Source of the DNA: Taudactylus pleione
Taxonomy: Eukaryota; Chordata; Amphibia; Anura; Myobatrachidae
NCBI GenBank assembly: GCA_031769625.1
Contig: JAUIMM010002572.1
Span: 55,348-119,347 of the forward strand
Reading direction: 5' to 3'
Length of the DNA: 64,000 bases
Below the pieces are notes generated by a model. It did not search any database. It saw nothing but the letters and a program-made list of their open reading frames with translations, and had not been told where the DNA came from. Made by a program: the position numbers and the translations under genes. This document shows positions 10,128 to 23,600 of the stretch, one piece after another; within the stretch, counting starts at the first letter, position 1, and the number at the start of each line of letters is the position of its first letter.

Positions 10128-13100
10128 CAGAAGCTAATAAGGAGAAGAGAGGGGTGATGACAGAAGCTAATAAGGAGAGAAGAGGAGAGGGGTTGTGTCA
10201 GAAGCTAATAAGGAGAGGAGAGCAGTGGTGACAGAAGTTAATAATGAGAGGAGAGGGGTGGTGACAGAAGCTAATAAGGAGAGAAGAGGATTGGGGTTAT
10301 GACAGAAGCCAATAAGGAGAAGAGAGGGGTTTGTGACAGAAGCTAATAAGGAGAGGAGAGGGGTGATGACAGAAGCTAATCAGGAGAGGGGTGGTGACAG
10401 AAGCTAATAAGGAGAGGAGAGGGGTGGTGACAGAAGCCAATAAGGAGAGGAGAAGAGAGGGGTGGTGACAGAAGCTAATAAGGAGAGAAGAGGAGAGGGG
10501 TGGTGACAGAAGCTAATAAGGAGAGGGGTGGTGACAAGCTAATATGGAGAGGATAGGGATGGTGACAGAAGCTTATGAGGAGAGGAGAGGGGTGGTGACA
10601 GAAGCTAATAAGGAGAGGAGAGGGGTGGTGACAGAAGCTAATAAGAAGAAGAGAGGGGTGGTGACAGAAGCTAATAAGGAGTGGAGAGGGGTGGTGACAA
10701 GCTAATAAGGAGAGGAGAGGGGTGGTGACAGAAGCTAATAAGGAGAGGAGAGGGGTGGTGACAGAAGCTAATAAGGAGAGTAGAGGGGTGGTGACAGAAG
10801 CCAATAAGGAGAGGAGAAGAGAGGGGTGCTGACAAAAGCTAATAAGGAGAAGAGAGGGGTGGTGACAGAAGCCAATAAGGAGAGGAGAGGGGTGGGGACA
10901 GTAACCAATAAGGAGAAGAGAGGGGTGGTGACAGAAGCTAATAAGGAGAGGAGAGGGGTGATGACAGAAGCTAATAAGGAGAGGAGAGGGGTGGTGACAG
11001 AAGCTAATGAGGAGATTAGAGGGGTGGTGACAGAAGATAATCAGGAGAGGAGAGGGGTGGTGACAGAAGATAATAAGGAGAGGAGAGGAGAGGGGTGGTG
11101 ACTGAAGCTAAAAAGGAGAGGAGAGGGGTGGTGACAGAAGCTAATAAGGAGGGGAGAGGGGTGGTGACAGAAGCTAATAAGGAGAGGAGAGGGGTGGTCA
11201 CAGAAGCTAATAAGGAGAGGAGAGGGGTGGTGACAGAAGCTAATGAGGAGAGAAGAGGAAAGGGGTGGTGACAGAAGCTAATAAGGAGAGGAGAGGGGTG
11301 GTGACAGAAGCTAATGAGGAGAGGGGTGGTGACAGAAGCTAATAAGGAGAGAAGAGGAGAGGGGTGATGACAGAAGCTAATAAGGAGAGGGGTGGTGACA
11401 GAAGCTAATCAGGAGAGGAGAGGGGGGGTGACAGAAGCCAATAAGGAGAGGAGAAGAGAGGGGTGGTGACAGAAGCTAATAAGGAGAGAAGAGGAGAAGG
11501 GTGGTGACAGAAGCTAATAAGGAGAGGAGAGGGGTGGTGACAGAAGCTAATGAGGAGAGGAGAGGGGTGGTGACAGAAGCTAATAAGGAGAGAAGAGGAG
11601 AGGGGTGGTGACAGAAGCCAATAAGGAGAGGAGAGGGGTGGTGACAGAAGCTAATAAGGAGAGGAGAGGGGTGATGACAGAAGCTAATAAGGAGAGTTGT
11701 GGTGACAGAAGCTAATAAGGAGAGGAGAGGGGTGGTTACAGAAGCCAATAAGGAGAGGAGAAGAGAGGGGTGGTGACAGAAGCTAATAAGGAGAGAAGAT
11801 GAGAGGGGGGGTGACAGAAGCTAATAAGGAGAGGGGTGGTGACAAGCTAATAAGGAGAGGAGAGGGGTGGTGACAGAAGCTAATGAGGAGAGGAGAGGGG
11901 TGGTGACAGAAACTAATAAGGAGAGAAGAGGAGAGGGGTGGTGACAGAAGCTAATAAGGAGAGGAGAGGGGTGGTGACAGAAGCTAATAAGGAGAGGAGA
12001 GGGGTGGTGACAGAAGCTAATAAGGAGAGGAGAGGGGTGGTGACTGAAGATAATCAGGAGAGGAGAGGGGTGGTGACAGAAGCTAATAAGGAGAAGAGAG
12101 GAGAGGGGTGGTGACAGAAGCTAATAAGGAGAGGAGAGGGGTGGTGACAGATGCTAATAAGGAGAGGAGAGGGGTGGTGACAGAAGCTAATAAGGAGAGA
12201 AGAGGTGAGGGGTGGTGACAGAAGCTAATAAGGAGAGAAGAGGAGAGGGTTTGTGACAGAAGCCAATAAGGAGAGGAGAGGGGTTTGTGACAGAAGCTAA
12301 TAAGGAGAGGAGAGGGGTGATGACAGAAGCTAATCAGGAGAGGGGTGGTGACAGAAGCTAATAAGGAGTGGAGAGGGGTGGTGACAAGCTAATAAGGAGA
12401 GGAGAGGGGTGGTGACAGAAGCTAATAAGGAGAGGAGAGGGGTGGTGACAGAAGCTAATAAGGAGAGTAGAGGGGTGGTGACAGAAGCCAATAAGGAGAG
12501 GAGAAGAGAGGGGTGGTGACAAAAGCTAATAAGGAGAAGAGAGGGGTGGTGACAGAAGCCAATTAGGAGAGGAGAGGGGTGGGGAAAGTAACCAATAAGG
12601 AGAAGAGAGGGGTGGTGACAGAAGCTAATAAGGAGAGGAGAGGGGTGATGACAGAAGCTAATAAGGAGAGGAGAGGGGTGGTGACAGAAGCTAATGAGGA
12701 GATTAGAGGGGTGGTGACAGAAGATAAACAGGAGAGGAGAGGGGTGGTGACAGAAGATAATAAGGAGAGGAGAGGAGAGGGGTGGTGACTGAAGCTAAAA
12801 AGGAGAGGAGAGGGGTGGTGACAGAAGCTAATAAGGAGGGGAAAGGGGTGGTGACAGAAGCTAATAAGGAGAGGAGAGGGGTGGTGACAGAAGCTAATAA
12901 GGAGAGGAGAGGGGTGGTGACAGAAGCTAATGAGGAGAGAAGAGGAAAGGGGTGGTGACAGAAGCTAATAAGGAGAGGAGAGGGGTGGTGACAGAAGCTA
13001 ATGAGGAGAGGGGTGGTGACAGAAGCTAATAAGGAGAGAAGAGGAGAGGGATGATGACAGAAGCTAATAAGGAGATGGGTGGTGACAGAAGCTAATCAGG

Positions 13101-14684
13101 AGAGGAGAGGGTTGGTGACAGAAGCCAATAAGGAGAGGAGAAGAGAGGGGTGGTGACAGAAGCTAATAAGGAGAGAAGAGGAGAGGGGTGGTGACAGAAG
13201 CTAATAAGGAGAGGAGAGGGGTGGTGACAGAAGCTAATGAGGAGAGGATAGGGGTGTGACAGAAGCTAATAAGGAGAGGAGAGGGGTGGTGACAGAAGCT
13301 AATAAGGAGAGGAGAGGGGTGGTGATAGAAGCTAATAAGGAGAGGAGAGGGGTGGTGACAGTAGCTAATATGGAGAGGAGAGGTTTGGTGACAGAAGCTA
13401 ATAAGGAGAGGAGAGGGGTGGTGACAGAAGCTAATAAGGAGAGGAGAGGGGTGGTGACAGAAGCTAATAAGGAGAGAAGAGGAGAGGGGTGGTGACAGAA
13501 GCTAATGAGAGAAGAGGAGAGGGGTGGTGACAGAAGCTAATAAGGAGAGGAGAGGAGACAGGTGGTGACAGAAGCTAATAAGGAGAGGAGAGGGGTGATG
13601 ACAGAAGCTAATAAGGAGAGGAGAGGGGTGGTGACAGAAGCTAATAATGAGAGGAGAGGGGTGGTGTCAGAAGGTAATAAGGAGAGAAGAGGAGAGGGGT
13701 GGTGACAGAAGCTAATAAGGTGAGAAGAGGAGAGGGGCGGTGACAGAAGCTAATAAGGAGAGAAGAGGAGTGGGCTGAGGACTAAAGTTAATAAGGAGAG
13801 GAGAGGGGTGGTGACAGAAGCTAATAAGGAGAGGAGAGGGGTGGTGACAGAAGCTAATAAGGAGAGGAGAGGGGTGGTTACAGCAACTAACAAGGAGAGG
13901 AGAGGGGTGGTGACAGAAGCCAATGAGGAAAGGAGAGGCGTGGTGACAGAATCTAATAAGGAGATGAGAGGGGTGGTGACACAAGCCCATAAGGAGAGGA
14001 GAGGGATGGTGACAGAAGCTAATAAGAAAGGAGAGGGTTGGTGACAGAAGCCAATAAGGAGAGGGGTGGTGACAGAAGCTAATAAGTAGAGGAGAGGGGT
14101 GGTGACAGAAGCTAATTAGGGTAGGAGAGGGGTGGTGACAGAAGCTACTAAGGAGAGGAGAGGGATGGTGACAGAAGCTAATAAGGAGAGGAGAGGGGTG
14201 GTGACAGAAGCTAATCATGAGAGGAGAGGGGTGGTGACAGAAGCTAATCAGGAGAGGAGAGGGGTGGTGACAGAAGCTAATAAGGAGACGGGTGGTGACA
14301 GAAGCTAATAAGGAGAGGGGTGGTGACAGAAGCTAATAAGGAGAGGAGAAGTGTGGTGACAGAAGCTAATATGGAGAGGAGAGGGGTGGTGACAGAAGCT
14401 AATATGGAGAGGAGAGGGGTGGTGACAGAAGCTAATAAGGAGAGGAGAGGGGTGTTGACAGAAGCTAATAAGGAGAGGAGAGGGGGGGTGACAGAAGCTA
14501 ATAAGGAGAGGAGAGGGGTGGTGACAGAAGCTAATAAGGAGAGGAGAGGGGTGGTGACAGAAGATAATAAGGTGAGGAGAGTTGCGGTGACAGAAGCTAA
14601 TATGGAGAGGAGAGGGGTGGTGACAAAAGCTAATAAGGAGAGGAGAGGGGTGGTGACAGAAGCTAATGAGGAGAGGAGAGGGGT

Positions 14685-14891
14685 GTGACAGAAGCTAATG
14701 AGGAGAGGAGAGGGCTGGTGACAGAAGCTAATAAGGAGAGGAGAGGGGTGGTGACAGAAGCTAATAAGGAGAGGAGAGGGGCGGTGACAGAAGCTAATAA
14801 GGAGAGGAGAGGGGTGGTGACCGAAGCTAATAAGGAATGGAGAGGGGTGGTGACAGAAGCTAATAAGGAGAGGAGAGGAGACAGGTGGTGA
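14685..14891 (+). repeat. Block H marker segment (first copy)
   Basis: Six 33-bp monomers beginning with gggtgtgac (one base short), then gagggctggtgac, ggggcggtgac, gtgaccgaagc and aataaggaatgg, ending in a gagacaggtgg monomer. Copies start at 24842, 32791, 46744, about 53090 and 55039. H is absent from U1 and U5, where D-E is duplicated instead. Confidence 0.87.
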
Positions 14892-14979
14892 CAGAAGTTA
14901 ATAAGGAGAGGAGAGGGATGATGACAGAAGCTAATAAGGAGAGGAGAGGGGTGGTGACAGAAGCTAATAATGAGAGGAG

Positions 14980-17900
14980 AGGGGTGGTGTCAGAAGGTAA
15001 TAAGGAGAAAAGAGGAGAGGGGCGGTGACAGAAGCTAATAAGGAGAGATTAGGAGAGGGTTTGTGACAGAAGCCAATAAGGAGAGGAGAGGGGTTTGTGA
15101 CAGAAGCTAATAAGGAGAGGAGAGGGGTGATGACAGAAGCTAATCAGGAGAGGGGTGGTGACAGAAGCTAATAAGGAGTGGAGAGGGGTGGTGACAAGCT
15201 AATAAGGAGAGGAGAGGGGTGGTGACAGAAGCTAATAAGGAGAGGAGAGGGGTGGTGACAGAAGCTAATAAGGAGAGTAGAGGGGTGGTGACAGAAGCCA
15301 ATAAGGAGAGGAGAAGAGAGGGGTGGTGACAAAAGCTAATAAGGAGAAGAGAGGGGTGGTGACAGAAGCCAATTAGGAGAGGAGAGGGGTGGGGAAAGTA
15401 ACCAATAAGGAGAAGAGAGGGGTGGTGACAGAAGCTAATAAGGAGAGGAGAGGGGTGATGACAGAAGCTAATAAGGAGAGGAGAGGGGTGGTGACAGAAG
15501 CTAATGAGGAGATTAGAGGGGTGGTGACAGAAGATAAACAGGAGAGGAGAGGGGTGGTGACAGAAGATAATAAGGAGAGGAGAGGAGAGGGGTGGTGACT
15601 GAAGCTAAAAAGGAGAGGAAAGGGGTGGTGACAGAAGCTAATAAGGAGAGGAGAGGGGTGGTGACAGAAGCTAATAAGGAGAGATTAGGAGAGGGTTTGT
15701 GACAGAAGCCAATAAGGAGAGGAGAGGGGTTTGTGACAGAAGCTAATAAGGAGAGGAGAGGGGTGATGACAGAAGCTAATCAGGAGAGGGGTGGTGACAG
15801 AAGCTAATAAGGAGTGGAGAGGGGTGGTGACAAGCTAATAAGGAGAGGAGAGGGGTGGTGACAGAAGCTAATAAGGAGAGGAGAGGGGTGGTGACAGAAG
15901 CTAATAAGGAGAGTAGAGGGGTGGTGACAGAAGCCAATAAGGAGAGGAGAAGAGAGGGGTGGTGACAAAAGCTAATAAGGAGAAGAGAGGGGTGGTGACA
16001 GAAGCCAATTAGGAGAGGAGAGGGGTGGGGAAAGTAACCAATAAGGAGAAGAGAGGGGTGGTGACAGAAGCTAATAAGGAGAGGAGAGGGGTGATGACAG
16101 AAGCTAATAAGGAGAGGAGAGGGGTGGTGACAGAAGCTAATGAGGAGATTAGAGGGGTGGTGACAGAAGATAAACAGGAGAAGAGAGGGGTGGTGACAGA
16201 AGATAATCAGGAGAGGAGAGGAGAGGGGTGGTGACTGAAGCTAAAAAGGAGAGGAGAGGGGTGGTGACAGAAGCTAATAAGGAGGGGAAAGGGGTGGTGA
16301 CAGAAGCTAATAAGGAGAGGAGAGGGGTGGTGACAGAAGCTAATAAGGAGAGGAGAGGGGTGGTGACAGAAGCTAATGAGGAGAGAAGAGGAAAGGGGTG
16401 GTGACAGAAGCTAATAAGGAGAGGAGAGGGGTGGTGACAGAAGCTAATGAGGAGAGGGGTGGTGACAGAAGCTAATAAGGAGAGAAGAGGAGAGGGATGA
16501 TGACAGAAGCTAATAAGGAGATGGGTGGTGACAGAAGCTAATCAGGAGAGGAGAGGGTTGGTGACAGAAGCCAATAAGGAGAGGAGAAGAGAGGGGTGGT
16601 GACAGAAGCTAATAAGGAGAGAAGAGGAGAGGGGTGGTGACAGAAGCTAATAAGGAGAGGAGAGGGGTGGTGACAGAAGCTAATAAGTAGAGGAGAGGGG
16701 TGGTGACAGAAGTTAATAAGGAGAGGAGAAGAGAGGGGTGGTGACAGAAGCTAATAAGGAGAGGAGAGGGGTGGTTACAGCAACTAACAAGGAGAGGAGA
16801 GGGGTGGTGACAGAAGCCAATGAGGAAAGGAGAGGCGTGGTGACAGAATCTAATAAGGAGATGAGAGGGGTGGTGACACAAGCCCATAAGGAGAGGAGAG
16901 GGATGGTGACAGAAGCTAATAAGAAAGGAGAGGGTTGGTGACAGAAGCCAATAAGGAGAGGGGTGGTGACAGAAGCTAATAAGTAGAGGAGAGGGGTGGT
17001 GACAGAAGCTAATTAGGGTAGGAGAGGGGTGGTGACAGAAGCTACTAAGGAGAGGAGAGGGATGGTGACAGAAGCTAATAAGGAGAGGAGAGGGGTGGTG
17101 ACAGAAGCTAATCATGAGAGGAGAGGGGTGGTGACAGAAGCTAATCAGGAGAGGAGAGGGGTGGTGACAGAAGCTAATAAGGAGACGGGTGGTGACAGAA
17201 GCTAATAAGGAGAGGGGTGGTGACAGAAGCTAATAAGGAGAGGAGAAGGGTGGTGACAGAAGCTAATATGGAGAGGAGAGGGGTGGTGACAGAAGCTAAT
17301 ATGGAGAGGAGAGGGGTGGTGACAGAAGCTAATAAGGAGAGGAGAGGGGTGTTGACAGAAGCTAATAAGGAGAGGAGAGGGGGGGTGACAGAAGCTAATA
17401 AGGAGAGGAGAGGGGTGGTGACAGAAGCTAATAAGGAGAGGAGAGGGGTGGTGACAGAAGATAATAAGGTGAGGAGAGTTGCGGTGACAGAAGCTAATAT
17501 GGAGAGGAGAGGGGTGGTGACAAAAGCTAATAAGGATAGGAGAGGAGAGGGGTGGTGACAGAAGCTAATAAGGAGAAGAGAGGGGTGATGACAGAAGCTA
17601 ATCAGGAGAGGGGTGGTGACAGAAGCTAATAAGGAGTGGAGAGGGGTGGTGACAAGCTAATAAGGAGAGGAGAGGGGTGGTGACAGAAGCTAATAAGGAG
17701 AGGAGAGGGGTGGTGTCAGAAGGTAATAAGGAGAGAAGAGGAGAGGGGCGGTGACAGAAGCTAATAAGGAGAGATTAGGAGAGGGTTTGTGACAGAAGCC
17801 AATAAGGAGAGGAGAGGGGTTTGTGACAGAAGCTAATAAGGAGAGGAGAGGGGTGATGACAGAAGCTAATCAGGAGAGGGGTGGTGACAGAAGCTAATAA

Positions 17901-20326
17901 GGAGTGGAGAGGGGTGGTGACAAGCTAATAAGGAGAGGAGAGGGGTGGTGACAGAAGCTAATAAGGAGAGGAGAGGGGTGGTGACAGAAGCTAATAAGGA
18001 GAGTAGAGGGGTGGTGACAGAAGCCAATAAGGAGAGGAGAAGAGAGGGGTGGTGACAAAAGCTAATAAGGAGAAGAGAGGGGTGGTGACAGAAGCCAATT
18101 AGGAGAGGAGAGGGGTGGGGAAAGTAACCAATAAGGAGAAGAGAGGGGTGGTGACAGAAGCTAATAAGGAGAGGAGAGGGGTGATGACAGAAGCTAATAA
18201 GGAGAGGAGAGGGGTGGTGACAGAAGCTAATGAGGAGATTAGAGGGGTGGTGACAGAAGATAAACAGGAGAGGAGAGGGGTGGTGACAGAAGATAATAAG
18301 GAGAGGAGAGGAGAGGGGTGGTGACTGAAGCTAAAAAGGAGAGGAAAGGGGTGGTGACAGAAGCTAATAAGGAGAGGAGAGGGGTGGTGACAGAAGCTAA
18401 TAAGGAGAGATTAGGAGAGGGTTTGTGACAGAAGCCAATAAGGAGAGGAGAGGGGTTTGTGACAGAAGCTAATAAGGAGAGGAGAGGGGTGATGACAGAA
18501 GCTAATCAGGAGAGGGGTGGTGACAGAAGCTAATAAGGAGTGGAGAGGGGTGGTGACAAGCTAATAAGGAGAGGAGAGGGGTGGTGACAGAAGCTAATAA
18601 GGAGAGGAGAGGGGTGGTGACAGAAGCTAATAAGGAGAGTAGAGGGGTGGTGACAGAAGCCAATAAGGAGAGGAGAAGAGAGGGGTGGTGACAAAAGCTA
18701 ATAAGGAGAAGAGAGGGGTGGTGACAGAAGCCAATTAGGAGAGGAGAGGGGTGGGGAAAGTAACCAATAAGGAGAAGAGAGGGGTGGTGACAGAAGCTAA
18801 TAAGGAGAGGAGAGGGGTGATGACAGAAGCTAATAAGGAGAGGAGAGGGGTGGTGACAGAAGCTAATGAGGAGATTAGAGGGGTGGTGACAGAAGATAAA
18901 CAGGAGAGGAGAGGGGTGGTGACAGAAGATAATAAGGAGAGGAGAGGAGAGGGGTGGTGACTGAAGCTAAAAAGGAGAGGAGAGGGGTGGTGACAGAAGC
19001 TAATAAGGAGGGGAAAGGGGTGGTGACAGAAGCTAATAAGGAGAGGAGAGGGGTGGTGACAGAAGCTAATAAGGAGAGGAGAGGGGTGGTGACAGAAGCT
19101 AATGAGGAGAGAAGAGGAAAGGGGTGGTGACAGAAGCTAATAAGGAGAGGAGAGGGGTGGTGACAGAAGCTAATGAGGAGAGGGGTGGTGACAGAAGCTA
19201 ATAAGGAGAGAAGAGGAGAGGGATGATGACAGAAGCTAATAAGGAGATGGGTGGTGACAGAAGCTAATCAGGAGAGGAGAGGGTTGGTGACAGAAGCCAA
19301 TAAGGAGAGGAGAAGAGAGGGGTGGTGACAGAAGCTAATAAGGAGAGAAGAGGAGAGGGGTGGTGACAGAAGCTAATAAGGAGAGGAGAGGGGTGGTGAC
19401 AGAAGCTAATAAGTAGAGGAGAGGGGTGGTGACAGAAGTTAATAAGGAGAGGAGAAGAGAGGGGTGGTGACAGAAGCTAATAAGGAGAGGAGAGGGGTGG
19501 TTACAGCAACTAACAAGGAGAGGAGAGTGGTGGTGACAGAAGCCAATGAGGAAAGGAGAGGCGTGGTGACAGAATCTAATAAGGAGATGAGAGGGGTGGT
19601 GACACAAGCCCATAAGGAGAGGAGAGGGATGGTGACAGAAGCTAATAAGAAAGGAGAGGGTTGGTGACAGAAGCCAATAAGGAGAGGGGTGGTGACAGAA
19701 GCTAATAAGTAGAGGAGAGGGGTGGTGACAGAAGCTAATTAGGGTAGGAGAGGGGTGGTGACAGAAGCTACTAAGGAGAGGAGAGGGATGGTGACAGAAG
19801 CTAATAAGGAGAGGAGAGGGGTGGTGACAGAAGCTAATCATGAGAGGAGAGGGGTGGTGACAGAAGCTAATCAGGAGAGGAGAGGGGTGGTGACAGAAGC
19901 TAATAAGGAGACGGGTGGTGACAGAAGCTAATAAGGAGAGGGGTGGTGACAGAAGCTAATAAGGAGAGGAGAAGGGTGGTGACAGAAGCTAATATGGAGA
20001 GGAGAGGGGTGGTGACAGAAGCTAATATGGAGAGGAGAGGGGTGGTGACAGAAGCTAATAAGGAGAGGAGAGGGGTGTTGACAGAAGCTAATAAGGAGAG
20101 GAGAGGGGGGGTGACAGAAGCTAATAAGGAGAGGAGAGGGGTGGTGACAGAAGCTAATAAGGAGAGGAGAGGGGTGGTGACAGAAGATAATAAGGTGAGG
20201 AGAGTTGCGGTGACAGAAGCTAATATGGAGAGGAGAGGGGTGGTGACAAAAGCTAATAAGGATAGGAGAGGAGAGGGGTGGTGACAGAAGCTAATAAGGA
20301 GAAGAGAGGGGTGATGACAGAAGCTA
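14980..20326 (+). repeat. D-D-F-G tandem duplication in U2, 2726-bp spacing
   Basis: The marker gtgtcagaagg lies at 14987 and 17713. D copies at 15389 and 16025 map to 18115 and 18751, F 16609 maps to 19335, and G 17217 maps to 19943; all are exactly 2726 bp apart. Within each copy the two D blocks are 636 bp apart, themselves a tandem duplication that is also seen in U3 (631 bp) and U4 (636 bp). The first copy ends differently after about 17600, where gaagctaatcagg joins directly. Confidence 0.92.
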
Positions 20327-20631
20327 ATAAGGAGAGAAGAGGAGAGGGGTTGTGTCAGAAGCTAATAAGGAGAGGAGAGCAGTGGTGACAGAAGTTAATA
20401 ATGAGAGGAGAGGGGTGGTGACAGAAGCTAATAAGGAGAGAAGAGGATTGGGGTTATGACAGAAGCCAATAAGGAGAAGAGAGGGGTTTGTGACAGAAGC
20501 TAATAAGGAGAGGAGAGGGGTGATGACAGAAGCTAATCAGGAGAGGGGTGGTGACAGAAGCTAATAAGGAGAGGAGAGGGGTGGTGACAGAAGCCAATAA
20601 GGAGAGGAGAAGAGAGGGGTGGTGACAGAAG

Positions 20632-23600
20632 CTAATAAGGAGAGAAGAGGAGAGGGGTGGTGACAGAAGCTAATAAGGAGAGGGGTGGTGACAAGCTAAT
20701 ATGGAGAGGATAGGGATGGTGACAGAAGCTTATGAGGAGAGGAGAGGGGTGGTGACAGAAGCTAATAAGGAGAGGAGAGGGGTGGTGACAGAAGCTAATA
20801 AGAAGAAGAGAGGGGTGGTGACAGAAGCTAATAAGGAGTGGAGAGGGGTGGTGACAAGCTAATAAGGAGAGGAGAGGGGTGGTGACAGAAGCTAATAAGG
20901 AGAGGAGAGGGGTGGTGACAGAAGCTAATAAGGAGAGTAGAGGGGTGGTGACAGAAGCCAATAAGGAGAGGAGAAGAGAGGGGTGGTGACAAAAGCTAAT
21001 AAGGAGAAGAGAGGGGTGGTGACAGAAGCCAATAAGGAGAGGAGAGGGGTGGGGACAGTAACCAATAAGGAGAAGAGAGGGGTGGTGACAGAAGCTAATA
21101 AGGAGAGGAGAGGGGTGATGACAGAAGCTAATAAGGAGAGGAGAGGGGTGGTGACAGAAGCTAATGAGGAGATTAGAGGGGTGGTGACAGAAGATAATCA
21201 GGAGAGGAGAGGGGTGGTGACAGAAGATAATAAGGAGAGGAGAGGAGAGGGGTGGTGACTGAAGCTAAAAAGGAGAGGAGAGGGGTGGTGACAGAAGCTA
21301 ATAAGGAGGGGAGAGGGGTGGTGACAGAAGCTAATAAGGAGAGGAGAGGGGTGGTGACAGAAGCTAATAAGGAGAGGAGAGGGGTGGTGACAGAAGCTAA
21401 TGAGGAGAGAAGAGGAAAGGGGTGGTGACAGAAGCTAATAAGGAGAGGAGAGGGGTGGTGACAGAAGCTAATGAGGAGAGGGGTGGTGACAGAAGCTAAT
21501 AAGGAGAGAAGAGGAGAGGGGTGATGACAGAAGCTAATAAGGAGAGGGGTGGTGACAGAAGCTAATCAGGAGAGGAGAGGGGGGGTGACAGAAGCCAATA
21601 AGGAGAGGAGAAGAGAGGGGTGGTGACAGAAGCTAATAAGGAGAGAAGAGGAGAAGGGTGGTGACAGAAGCTAATAAGGAGAGGAGAGGGGTGGTGACAG
21701 AAGCTAATGAGGAGAGGAGAGGGGTGGTGACAGAAGCTAATAAGGAGAGAAGAGGAGAGGGGTGGTGACAGAAGCCAATAAGGAGAGGAGAGGGGTGGTG
21801 ACAGAAGCTAATAAGGAGAGGAGAGGGGTGATGACAGAAGCTAATAAGGAGAGTTGTGGTGACAGAAGCTAATAAGGAGAGGAGAGGGGTGGTTACAGAA
21901 GCCAATAAGGAGAGGAGAAGAGAGGGGTGGTGACAGAAGCTAATAAGGAGAGAAGATGAGAGGGGGGGTGACAGAAGCTAATAAGGAGAGGGGTGGTGAC
22001 AAGCTAATAAGGAGAGGAGAGGGGTGGTGACAGAAGCTAATGAGGAGAGGAGAGGGGTGGTGACAGAAACTAATAAGGAGAGAAGAGGAGAGGGGTGGTG
22101 ACAGAAGCTAATAAGGAGAGGAGAGGGGTGGTGACAGAAGCTAATAAGGAGAGGAGAGGGGTGGTGACAGAAGCTAATAAGGAGAGGAGAGGGGTGGTGA
22201 CTGAAGATAATCAGGAGAGGAGAGGGGTGGTGACAGAAGCTAATAAGGAGAAGAGAGGAGAGGGGTGGTGACAGAAGCTAATAAGGAGAGGAGAGGGGTG
22301 GTGACAGATGCTAATAAGGAGAGGAGAGGGGTGGTGACAGAAGCTAATAAGGAGAGAAAAGGTGAGGGGTGGTGACAGAAGCTAATAAGGAGAGAAGAGG
22401 AGAGGGTTTGTGACAGAAGCCAATAAGGAGAGGAGAGGGGTTTGTGACAGAAGCTAATAAGGAGAGGAGAGGGGTGATGACAGAAGCTAATCAGGAGAGG
22501 GGTGGTGACAGAAGCTAATAAGGAGTGGAGAGGGGTGGTGACAAGCTAATAAGGAGAGGAGAGGGGTGGTGACAGAAGCTAATAAGGAGAGGAGAGGGGT
22601 GGTGACAGAAGCTAATAAGGAGAGTAGAGGGGTGGTGACAGAAGCCAATAAGGAGAGGAGAAGAGAGGGGTGGTGACAAAAGCTAATAAGGAGAAGAGAG
22701 GGGTGGTGACAGAAGCCAATTAGGAGAGGAGAGGGGTGGGGAAAGTAACCAATAAGGAGAAGAGAGGGGTGGTGACAGAAGCTAATAAGGAGAGGAGAGG
22801 GGTGATGACAGAAGCTAATAAGGAGAGGAGAGGGGTGGTGACAGAAGCTAATGAGGAGATTAGAGGGGTGGTGACAGAAGATAAACAGGAGAGGAGAGGG
22901 GTGGTGACAGAAGATAATAAGGAGAGGAGAGGAGAGGGGTGGTGACTGAAGCTAAAAAGGAGAGGAGAGGGGTGGTGACAGAAGCTAATAAGGAGGGGAA
23001 AGGGGTGGTGACAGAAGCTAATAAGGAGAGGAGAGGGGTGGTGACAGAAGCTAATAAGGAGAGGAGAGGGGTGGTGACAGAAGCTAATGAGGAGAGAAGA
23101 GGAAAGGGGTGGTGACAGAAGCTAATAAGGAGAGGAGAGGGGTGGTGACAGAAGCTAATGAGGAGAGGGGTGGTGACAGAAGCTAATAAGGAGAGAAGAG
23201 GAGAGGGATGATGACAGAAGCTAATAAGGAGATGGGTGGTGACAGAAGCTAATCAGGAGAGGAGAGGGTTGGTGACAGAAGCCAATAAGGAGAGGAGAAG
23301 AGAGGGGTGGTGACAGAAGCTAATAAGGAGAGAAGAGGAGAGGGGTGGTGACAGAAGCTAATAAGGAGAGGAGAGGGGTGGTGACAGAAGCTAATGAGGA
23401 GAGGATAGGGGTGTGACAGAAGCTAATAAGGAGAGGAGAGGGGTGGTGACAGAAGCTAATAAGGAGAGGAGAGGGGTGGTGATAGAAGCTAATAAGGAGA
23501 GGAGAGGGGTGGTGACAGTAGCTAATATGGAGAGGAGAGGTTTGGTGACAGAAGCTAATAAGGAGAGGAGAGGGGTGGTGACAGAAGCTAATAAGGAGAG

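Larger units (their letters stand above)
4537..10474 (+). repeat. Higher-order repeat unit U1 (5938 bp): A-B-C-D-E-D-E-F-G
   Basis: Ordered marker blocks: A at 4537 (with the only AAGCTT site, 4631), B at 4961 (gggacagtaacc), C at 5538, D at 6641, E at 7318, D at 7974, E at 8651, F at 9145 and G at 9786. The D-E pair is duplicated with 1333-bp spacing. Private variants shared only with U5 are ggggcagtgac near 7796, aggagtggtgtcag near 9053 and gagagaagaggggtgg before gactgaag near 6095. B carries aagtag (TAG in the forward frame at 5008). The unit boundary is set by convention at block A. Confidence 0.92.
10475..20631 (+). repeat. Higher-order repeat unit U2 (10157 bp), the longest
   Basis: Order: A 10475, B 10899, C 11476, D 12579, E 13256, F 13712, G 14320, H 14685, D 15389, D 16025, F 16609, G 17217, D 18115, D 18751, F 19335, G 19943. 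The extra length relative to U3 and U4 comes from a D-D-F-G segment repeated at 2726-bp spacing. Private changes include ggggtgctgac near 10829, gtggtcacag near 11197 and gagaagtgtgg near 14348. Confidence 0.92.
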
